Shown here piece after piece: positions 5,285 to 12,236 of a DNA stretch of 12,236 nt. The notes under the pieces are model-generated. The model worked only from the letters and a program-made list of their open reading frames with translations. It was not told the DNA's origin and ran no database searches. The position numbers were made by a program, and so were the translations under genes. How positions within the stretch are numbered: the first letter of the stretch is position 1; every line of letters starts with the position of its first letter. The stretch lies in contig CAYXVU010000182.1 in NCBI GenBank assembly GCA_964468725.1, forward strand, positions 1 to 12,236, given 5' to 3'. The DNA is from CAYXVU01 sp964468725. Lineage in GTDB: Bacteria > Acidobacteriota > Blastocatellia > UBA7656.

Positions 5285-6036
5285 GGCTCGTCCCCGAGCA
5301 GAGCGCGAGCTTCGCGGCGAAACTCCGCATCGTTGACCGTAATCTCACGCAGTTTCGCTAATAAGGTATTTCTGAACTCGCGCCGCATCAGCGCCAGATA
5401 GTTGGTCACCTGTGTTGCGGAGAGGCCAAACTGCTCGGCCATCTGTGCGTAGGTGATCTTTCCCGCTTCATCCGCACCCTCGATGTAGTAGCGCGCAAAT
5501 AAGCGGAATTGCGTCTGCCTGCCTTTGACTTCACAAGCCCGCTCAAGTTCATCGAGCGCCAATCCGAAGAAGCTGCGCGCCCATTCCTTTTCGAAAACGG
5601 CTTCCGGCGATTGCGCGGCGGCGAGATTCAATTCTTGCCCTTGCTCTTCGATGGCGTCGAAGTCGAGCGCCAATCGCTGCATCGCACCACCGCGTTTGAG
5701 GCGGCGCGCGGCCTTCTCTTCATTGGCGATGAAACCGTTGAGACAAGTAATCAGAAAGGTGCGAAAACGGGCTTTCGTCGGATCGTAAGTTTGAAAGTAG
5801 TCCTTTTCCAGAACCGCTGTGAAAAAACTTTGCGTGAGGTCTTTGGCATCTTCGCTTGTTTTGTGCCAACGCAGACGAATGAAGTGATAGACCGGCTTCC
5901 AATAGGCGCGGATGAGAAGTTCTAACCCGCGCGTGCGTTCGCTAGCATCCGCGCTGCTGGTTGCCGCTATCGCTGACCAGCGGGTTGCGGGGAATCGAGT
6001 GGCAGGAGCGAAAGAATCGCTATGGTTATTCATCAT
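5281..6036 (-). CDS. ECF-type RNA polymerase sigma factor, kinase-linked group
   Basis: The product is 251 aa. The start FPATRWSAI, region 2 (about 36-110, with LLIRAYWKPVYHFIR, SEDAKDLTQSFFTAVLEKDY and FRTFLITCLNGF) and region 4 (about 165-231, with ITYAQMAEQFGLSATQVTNY as the helix-turn-helix) match the extracytoplasmic-function sigma group found next to Ser/Thr kinases in Acidobacteriota and Planctomycetota. The SEDAKDLTQ(S/E)FF segment is typical. At 251 aa it is longer than a standard 170-200 aa ECF factor because of a linker (about 111-160) between the two domains. It would recruit RNA polymerase to a private promoter set; its targets are unknown. No anti-sigma gene is adjacent, so kinase control is the likely mode. 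Two ATG codons are adjacent (6036 and 6033); only a weak AGGTTGG lies upstream. It is first in a minus-strand operon running to 3253. Confidence 0.9.
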   Translation of the reverse strand: MMNNHSDSFAPATRFPATRWSAIAATSSADASERTRGLELLIRAYWKPVYHFIRLRWHKTSEDAKDLTQSFFTAVLEKDYFQTYDPTKARFRTFLITCLNGFIANEEKAARRLKRGGAMQRLALDFDAIEEQGQELNLAAAQSPEAVFEKEWARSFFGLALDELERACEVKGRQTQFRLFARYYIEGADEAGKITYAQMAEQFGLSATQVTNYLALMRREFRNTLLAKLREITVNDAEFRREARALLGDEP

Positions 6037-6773
6037 CGTGCCAACCTACCGTCAAGGGCAGGGTCAACCGGAACCTGCCGATCAGCGGCCTCGCAACTCC
6101 ATCCCCTCTGTTGCCGACTAGATCGCGCCTGTGAGCAGGGCGTGGGCGAATTGTTACATTATTTTAACGAAAAAAATAGTGCTTGATTTTCAATTGGCAA
6201 AGGCATATCCTGGCACTCCCTGAAAAATCAGTATTGAAGGTTGGCATCATCGGCTCAAGGTTCATTGGCTCATGATCGCTACTTTTCAAACGGTACTTTC
6301 CGGTGGTCAAAAACTGGTTTCGGGTCGCCAGCTTTTGCAAGGAATAGTGCGAAAACTGATGGATATTTCACGAAGTTTTCTTCGCCCTCCTTGTACCTTC
6401 TTCTAACAGAATCGCTTTTCAGGGACGATCATTTTCAGCCAAAACCTTTACGGTTGATGACGTGAGCGCATCTTTCCACCTACGTCTATCGCCGTTGGTA
6501 TCACGCCGTTACCATTCGGATTTGGCTACTCTCTCGCCCTGAAGTCTACACCTCACAAACCGTTACTTGGGCTCATTCAAACATCTGCGTTTGAAATTCA
6601 GCAACGGAACTGAAGGATAGCATCGGATTGCTTCGCCACCGAAATCGTTCGCTGATTTTGGCAGGACGGGGTTTGCCTGAAGGCTGCGTCGCCCGAATCA
6701 CTGGCCGGTTTTGTTGAGTCGTAGTCTGCTTGCCATCAGTTCCCCCATCCGTCAAAACCAAGGAGGATCCAAC
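6037..6773. other. Divergent intergenic region of 737 bp
   Basis: This separates the minus-strand sigma/kinase operon from the plus-strand Cys/Ile/Val-rich gene and must hold promoters for both. An AT-rich core at about 6150-6195 stands out from its surroundings. A small perfect hairpin, TTCAAAC (6576-6582) with GTTTGAA (6589-6595), lies further on. A 74-codon open frame at 6241-6465 starts at TTG with no binding site and no family resemblance; I do not call it. No tRNA-like fold was seen. A long untranslated leader for the 6774 gene, or an undetected small RNA, is possible. Confidence 0.5.
6183..6211 (+). promoter_or_regulatory. Candidate sigma-70-type promoter in AT-rich core
   Basis: TTGATT (6183-6188) and TATCCT (6206-6211) are separated by 17 nt and follow an A/T-rich tract that could act as an UP element. 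Each hexamer matches the consensus at 4 of 6 positions. It points toward the gene at 6774 but would leave a leader of about 560 nt, so the assignment is weak. Confidence 0.3.
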
Positions 6774-7775
6774 ATGAGCAAACGAATCACCTTCAACTAC
6801 ATTCGTCAGGTCATTGCCGTTCTGGCGGTAGCGATTATCATCATTCAAGGACAAGCTTTGACCTTCTCTCAATCGGCTACCAAAGAGGTTGATGTCGTGC
6901 CAGCCCCCGAACCCAGCCCGACGCCGGAACCGGTTCCGATTGACGGCGTCCTCGTCAACACCAAATCGACGCAAGAGGTCAACGCTTTTCTCGGAGGCAA
7001 TGCGCAACGCAGTAAATTTTTGACCACTCTCGCCGACCGCGGCGTTGATGCCAATCGCGTCAATTACATCTCCGTCTCTGCCGACCCGAATGCCGACGCC
7101 AGCAGCGACCTCAATCAACTCACTAACACCCTCAATGATGCGGCGGCCAAATGCGGCGGGCCAAAAGTCAATGGCGTAGATGTACTCATCGGCGGCTATC
7201 AACATGCCAATGGCGCGTTGGATGGAGAAGTGTTGTTAGTCGCCAATCTAGCCAACGGCGATCAAAAGTTGGTTGCCGCTTTTCAAGCCGATGAAAGCGC
7301 GATGGCCGGGCTAACCGAACCAGTCGGACTGGAAGGCGATTTCTTTCCGAGCGTCAACTCGGATGTCCCGAACATTCTGGTCGGCTGCCCCCCGACCTTC
7401 ATCGCCGTGATCGTCTGCTGGATTCGGTGCATCTTCATTCAGCAAATCCTCATCATTTTGCGCTGTGTGGTGGTCACCATCGTCACCTGCGTGTTTATTC
7501 CGCCTTTCCTTCTCTGCTTCAAAACACGCATCATTGTGTGCAGACTGATCATCGTGATCCGCACCATCATCATCTGCTTCATCAACTGTGTGGTGGTGTT
7601 GGTCAGAGCCAATAGCCCATCGCCCATCACCGGCCACACCTACGGGCTGGCTATGCCCAAGATGTTTCGCGGCATCTTCGATCAATCCCCAGATTGGTTG
7701 AAAAAACCGATTGGACAGTCATTACGCGACGCGATGACCTTGCCGAAACCGCCTCTCCCAGCGGCTCGTTCGTAA
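6774..7775 (+). CDS. Exported or membrane protein with a Cys/Ile/Val-rich basic hydrophobic domain
   Basis: The product is 333 aa from the ATG at 6774, fixed by AAGGAGG (6760-6766). I do not recognise the family. Residues 11-31 are a signal peptide or membrane anchor (RQVIAVLAVAIIIIQGQAL). A Pro/Glu linker follows (PAPEPSPTPEPVP, 43-55), then a soluble domain at about 56-200 (VNTKSTQEVNAFLGG, KFLTTLADRGVDANRVNYIS, VNGVDVLIGGYQH, GEVLLVANLANGDQKLVAAF) with an alpha/beta look. Residues 205-278 are almost all Ile, Val, Leu, Phe and Cys, with nine cysteines (205, 215, 219, 231, 239, 248, 256, 268, 272), seven Lys/Arg and no acidic residue. A polar tail (279-333) closes it. The block could be several short membrane helices with buried arginines or a beta-rich, disulfide- or metal-bearing structure. 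The gene stands alone, ending before a strong hairpin at 7838. Confidence 0.8.
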   Translation: MSKRITFNYIRQVIAVLAVAIIIIQGQALTFSQSATKEVDVVPAPEPSPTPEPVPIDGVLVNTKSTQEVNAFLGGNAQRSKFLTTLADRGVDANRVNYISVSADPNADASSDLNQLTNTLNDAAAKCGGPKVNGVDVLIGGYQHANGALDGEVLLVANLANGDQKLVAAFQADESAMAGLTEPVGLEGDFFPSVNSDVPNILVGCPPTFIAVIVCWIRCIFIQQILIILRCVVVTIVTCVFIPPFLLCFKTRIIVCRLIIVIRTIIICFINCVVVLVRANSPSPITGHTYGLAMPKMFRGIFDQSPDWLKKPIGQSLRDAMTLPKPPLPAARS

Positions 7776-7837
7776 TTGCAACCGTAGCGATTTTGACCTC
7801 GCACTAAGCAAGAGGTAAAGCGCTTCGCCGTTGCAAA

Positions 7838-7874
7838 AAACGCCTGACGGTTCGGGCATGACCGTCAGGCGTTT
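7838..7874. terminator. Strong intrinsic terminator between convergent genes
   Basis: A perfect 14-bp stem (7838-7851 with 7861-7874, GC-rich core CGCCTGACGGT) surrounds a 9-nt loop. On the minus strand the GC stem runs into six T residues, a textbook rho-independent terminator for the TonB/TolA-like gene that ends at 7905. On the plus strand only three T follow, so it may act more weakly for the gene ending at 7775. Confidence 0.9.
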
Positions 7875-7904
7875 CCTACTGGCTGAAGCGGTAAAGTTGG
7901 CCGC

Positions 7905-9131
7905 CTACTTATTGCCGAAATTGGCGTGCATCATTGCCGTTACGCGGGCGCGGCCAATGGCTAGATTAGCCGTGACGCGCTTGCCATCGGCGCGCACTTT
8001 GACCAGCGACAGCAGTTCAGCGACCTCCGGGCTGCTGTTTTTCTGCGTGAAGGCAGCCAGTTTGAACAAGGTATTGAGACTGCCCGACAGTTTTGCCCCT
8101 TCTTCCGGCGTGATTGCGAAACCGTAGAGACTGAGCCGCATGGTGTCGTCGTCAATCGTCAATTCGATGTAGGGCGAAGAGAGCGTCGCCAGTTGACCGA
8201 GAATATGCGATTCGCCAAGTCGCCATAAAATTTCGAGCGCCTGTTTATCAATCAGCTTCGACCCTGAAGTTTTGTGCAGTTTCAGACTAGAGCGCGGGAT
8301 TGAGCCATCGGGAGCGATCTTGAAGGCTACGCCGACCGAAAACTTGATCTCGTTCAGATCGAGTTCGCCCTTTTCATAGAGCTTGTAGATTTCGCCAACG
8401 ATGTCGCGCATGGGCGCGATGTTCAACTCGCCGATTTTCGTCTCGCTCGTCTTTTTGGACTCTTCTTCTTTCTGTTTGGCGAGTTGCTCGGCAACCTTCT
8501 GCTCGGCTTCTCGCTTTTCGCGTTCCGCCAGTTCCTTCTCGGCGCGTTTGCGCTCGGCCTCTTCGCGTTTCAAGCGGTCGCGCTCTTCTTTTTCACGTTT
8601 CAGTTTTTCGGCTTCGCGCCGCCGTTTGTCATTTTCGATCACTTCGTCAAGCGGCCTCGCCTTTTGCGCCCAGTAGGCGCGAATGACTTCGGGCGGATAG
8701 CGCAGCGGTTTGAGAATCTCGTCGGTGTTCAACTTGCGGTATTCGCGGTCTACCACGCGCAAATTGGTGAAAACCGAGATATAAATTACGTACAGCAAAA
8801 ATCCGATCAACACCGAATGCAGCAGCCCCGATACCAGCATGACTTTGCGAAAGATCGGGCTGGCCGATTGCTCTAGCGAATTGGGCGCAAAGGCTTCGGA
8901 CAGAAAGCGCAACGGATGGCGCAGAGCCATCGCGCCCGCCTCTTTGGCTTTGTTGCCCAATCGAACCGGAAACCATTGCTGAAGTTGGTCAGGTAAAAAG
9001 GTTGCGCGCAAAAACCCAGCCGGACTGTTTGCAAATTCCCGACCGGTGTCGCCGACTTCGCGCCACAATCGCTCAATCAAGGTGCCGCGACGGATTTGTA
9101 AGAAACTAGGAGGATCAATCTCTTTTGCCAT
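7905..9131 (-). CDS. TonB/TolA-like single-pass envelope protein with long coiled coil
   Basis: The product is 408 aa. Residues 1-95 are cytoplasmic and lack a signal peptide. One membrane helix follows at about 97-120 (VMLVSGLLHSVLIGFLLYVI), then a periplasmic stretch, and a charged Lys/Glu/Arg coiled coil at about 158-228 (REAEKLKREKEERDRLKREE onward), as in TolA. Residues 232-330 (VGVAFKIAPDGSIPRSSLKL, SGSKLIDKQALEILWRLGES) resemble the TonB C-terminal domain, in which a DG-x-I strand is followed by SSG-x-x-x-(L/I)D-x-x-A. An extra C-terminal part (335-408) is not one I recognise. TonB/TolA proteins link inner-membrane energy to outer-membrane receptors or envelope integrity. The 95-residue cytoplasmic extension is unusual, since TonB normally has only a short one, and no exbB/exbD or tolQ/tolR neighbour is visible. 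A good promoter lies 62 nt upstream and a strong terminator just downstream, so it is probably transcribed alone. Confidence 0.75.
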   Translation of the reverse strand: MAKEIDPPSFLQIRRGTLIERLWREVGDTGREFANSPAGFLRATFLPDQLQQWFPVRLGNKAKEAGAMALRHPLRFLSEAFAPNSLEQSASPIFRKVMLVSGLLHSVLIGFLLYVIYISVFTNLRVVDREYRKLNTDEILKPLRYPPEVIRAYWAQKARPLDEVIENDKRRREAEKLKREKEERDRLKREEAERKRAEKELAEREKREAEQKVAEQLAKQKEEESKKTSETKIGELNIAPMRDIVGEIYKLYEKGELDLNEIKFSVGVAFKIAPDGSIPRSSLKLHKTSGSKLIDKQALEILWRLGESHILGQLATLSSPYIELTIDDDTMRLSLYGFAITPEEGAKLSGSLNTLFKLAAFTQKNSSPEVAELLSLVKVRADGKRVTANLAIGRARVTAMMHANFGNK

Positions 9132-9193
9132 GCTTTCGTTCGCCTCAATTCAGCGAATTGGAAACCGCGTCTAAACGCTCACTGGCGGCTGCC

Positions 9194-9221
9194 ATTATAC
9201 AGTACGTTGGCGCGTTGAGAA
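9194..9221 (-). promoter_or_regulatory. Promoter of the TonB/TolA-like gene
   Basis: On the minus strand TTCTCA (9221-9216, 4 of 6 to the -35 consensus) is followed after 16 nt by a perfect TATAAT (9199-9194). The ATG at 9131 is 62 nt beyond the -10 element. Confidence 0.6.
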
Positions 9222-9335
9222 AAAGTGCATTTGCGGGCAAAGATTTTCGCCGCTTGACCTTTCGTCGTCCTGGCGACAAGCGACAGAGTCCGCAACCGCT
9301 ACACAAAGAGCGCGGACTTCTCTCTGCTGTGTTTG

Positions 9336-9392
9336 CCTTCTTTGCGCCTCTGCGTCTTGGCGATGAAAAGAGAGTTCGTCATCTGTGGTTCA
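9336..9392. repeat. Degenerate intergenic repeat resembling 'CTTTGCGCCTCTGCGTCTT'
   Basis: The segment CCTTCTTTGCGCCTCTGCGT followed by CTTGGCGATGAAA is a variant of a short GCG-phased repeat (CTTTGCG-x-CTTTGCG-x-C-x-TTGCG-x-TGAAA) that I recall from the intergenic DNA of many phyla, including Acidobacteriota, Chloroflexota and cyanobacteria. The following TCATCTGTGGTTCAA (9379-9393) resembles another member of the same group and reaches into the stop codon of the aldo/keto reductase. This is pattern recall, not a search. Apart from this I see only the promoter at 9194-9221 between 9132 and 9389. Confidence 0.45.
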
Positions 9393-10511
9393 AGCCTGCG
9401 GTTCTTCATCGGCAAACATCTTGAAAAAGTCTTCGAGCGGGGTCGGAGGAATCCGCGCCACCCGCAGATTCTCTTCCACATGCGCGGTTTGACTCATCCC
9501 GACTAGCGCCGTTGTCACCCCCGGCGTCGAGCGCACGAATTGAATCGCGCGTTGGGCGTCGGTATCCAATCCGGTCAGAGCTTCACCGACAAAAGGCGGC
9601 AGATTTTGCGCCAGTCGCGCCTGCATAATCGCCGCGCTGCACATCACCGTAATCCCCAATCGGTTGGCCGCCATCAAAAAAGACATCACCTCTCCATCCA
9701 CCCGTTGATTGGCCAGCGTCAGGGCTTCCGGCATCGCTAAGCTATGCGGCAACTGCACGACGCGAAAATGGTGATCGTCGCCGCCGACTTCACGAGCGAT
9801 GCCGACCAACTCTGCAAGCGATAGATAGCCGCGCGCGTCGGGCGCAACACGATAACCATTCCACGTCGCCGTTCCATAAAGCTGAATGCGTCCGTCACTG
9901 ACGGCACTCTCTAAAAATTCAAAGGCAGCGTGCAGGCGTTGCAAAAACTCAGAGCGGGATACGCCTTCAAGCTGCGATTCAGGGTTGTGAAGGTAATAGA
10001 TGTCTATGGTCTCGAGCGCCAGATTGTTGAGACTGCAAGAGAGCTGATGATCGAGGTAACTCGGCGACATGCAATGGCTGCCGACTAAATCTTCGACGCG
10101 CGCTGCGCCGGTGTTGATCAGATTCTCCATCACCCAGGCGCGCGGGTCGCGCGGCGGTTCGCCGTCAAATGGAAAGTAACCGCCTTTGGTCGCAATAACG
10201 ATTTCGTCGCGCGCCGCCTTACCCGCCGCAAAGAGACCGGCAAGCGCCGCGCCGATGTTGCGCTCGCTGCGTTGAAAGCGATAGTTGATTGCCGAATCAA
10301 TGACATTGCAGCCCAGTTCGACAGCTCGCGTAATCGCCTCTTCATACATCTTGTCGGTGACCTCATCCCATTGGCCCAGATAGGTTCCCAACCCGATTGA
10401 AGACATCCACAACCCTTGCTGTTGGCGATAGTGCTCGCGGGCAATCGTAGCGCCCATGCGCTCGGCGTAGCGCCGTGTACCCTCTGTCGTCGCGCCTTTG
10501 GCTTTGCTCAT
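9390..10511 (-). CDS. Aldo/keto reductase family oxidoreductase
   Basis: The product is 373 aa. The catalytic tetrad of the AKR (beta/alpha)8 barrel is complete: D72 and Y77 in NVIDSAINY, K109 in IVIATKGGYFP, and H175 in IDIYYLHNPES. The NADP(H)-binding end is recognisable at STPGVTTALVGMSQTAHVEE, about residues 332-351. The N-terminus (MSSIGLGTYLGQWDEVTDKM) follows the usual GLGT pattern. At 373 aa it is longer than the 280-330 aa norm, through a 35-residue N-terminal extension and inserts. Such enzymes reduce aldehydes or ketones with NADPH; the substrate cannot be read from sequence. AAGGAGAGGC immediately before the ATG supports the start. It follows purL by 57 bp on the same strand and may be read through from it, though a functional link to purine synthesis is not implied. 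Confidence 0.92.
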   Translation of the reverse strand: MSKAKGATTEGTRRYAERMGATIAREHYRQQQGLWMSSIGLGTYLGQWDEVTDKMYEEAITRAVELGCNVIDSAINYRFQRSERNIGAALAGLFAAGKAARDEIVIATKGGYFPFDGEPPRDPRAWVMENLINTGAARVEDLVGSHCMSPSYLDHQLSCSLNNLALETIDIYYLHNPESQLEGVSRSEFLQRLHAAFEFLESAVSDGRIQLYGTATWNGYRVAPDARGYLSLAELVGIAREVGGDDHHFRVVQLPHSLAMPEALTLANQRVDGEVMSFLMAANRLGITVMCSAAIMQARLAQNLPPFVGEALTGLDTDAQRAIQFVRSTPGVTTALVGMSQTAHVEENLRVARIPPTPLEDFFKMFADEEPQA

Positions 10512-10568
10512 GCCTCTCCTTGCGCATCATCCGTCGGTCAGGTCAATCACCCCGAATCGGATTCGCGT

Positions 10569-12236
<1,668 letters not shown>

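Noticed and set aside
6206..6225. Possible sigma-54 promoter near TGGCAC at 6211
   Set aside because: The -24-like TGGCAC is not followed by a TTGC-type -12 element at the required spacing.
6241..6465. 74-codon plus-strand frame in the long divergent gap
   Set aside because: It has a TTG start with no Shine-Dalgarno site and Ser/Phe-rich chance-like composition.
7311..7685. Minus-strand open frame coding an Asp/His-rich, highly polar protein opposite the hydrophobic block
   Set aside because: It is the expected mirror of a run of Ile, Val and Leu codons (NTN read backwards gives NAN, which codes Asp, His, Asn and Gln). The plus strand has the AAGGAGG site, signal sequence and sensible domain order.

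Overview
The window looks like chromosome from a soil-type bacterium of the Acidobacteriota, possibly class Blastocatellia. This is an inference. It rests on an overlapping ECF sigma factor / Ser-Thr kinase pair, a CarD-family regulator, a DUF6265 protein, an antibiotic-biosynthesis-monooxygenase-fold protein of a type frequent in that phylum, and mid-50s GC by eye. I see no phage genes, transposases, CRISPR, tRNA or rRNA.

Layout, left to right. Positions 3-86 (+) are the last codons of an RRM RNA-binding protein cut by the window edge. Positions 281-1898 (+) hold a compact set of four small genes: a two-helix membrane protein, an unrecognised 126-aa protein whose start overlaps the previous stop, a CarD-like RNA polymerase-binding regulator, and a small zinc ribbon. 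A perfect 20-bp palindrome begins at the last base of the zinc-ribbon stop codon and separates this set from a convergent three-gene set on the minus strand (2763-2008): an ABM-fold protein, a 48-aa zinc ribbon found by reading the gap, and a very basic 82-aa protein.

Positions 2764-3252 hold no convincing gene but contain nested inverted repeats and a candidate promoter. Positions 6036-3253 (-) look like a signalling operon: ECF-type sigma factor, then a membrane-anchored Ser/Thr kinase overlapping it by 4 bp, then a polytopic glycine-rich membrane protein, then an exported DUF6265 protein. The kinase has an altered activation-segment motif (DWS) and ends just after its membrane helix, with no external sensor domain.

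A 737-bp divergent gap (6037-6773) separates that operon from a plus-strand gene (6774-7775). Its product is the oddest in the window: an exported or membrane protein with an approximately 75-residue block rich in Ile, Val and Cys, carrying seven basic and no acidic residues, and with mirror-symmetric cysteine spacing. A strong terminator-like hairpin (7838-7874) lies between it and a convergent TonB/TolA-like gene (9131-7905), which has a good promoter of its own. On the far right are an aldo/keto reductase (10511-9390) and, upstream of it on the same strand, the C-terminal three quarters of purL (purine biosynthesis), which runs off the window end.

The metabolic genes on the right are ordinary. 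The parts most worth a second look are the Cys/Ile/Val-rich protein, the sigma/kinase operon with its atypical kinase, and the CarD-containing four-gene set.
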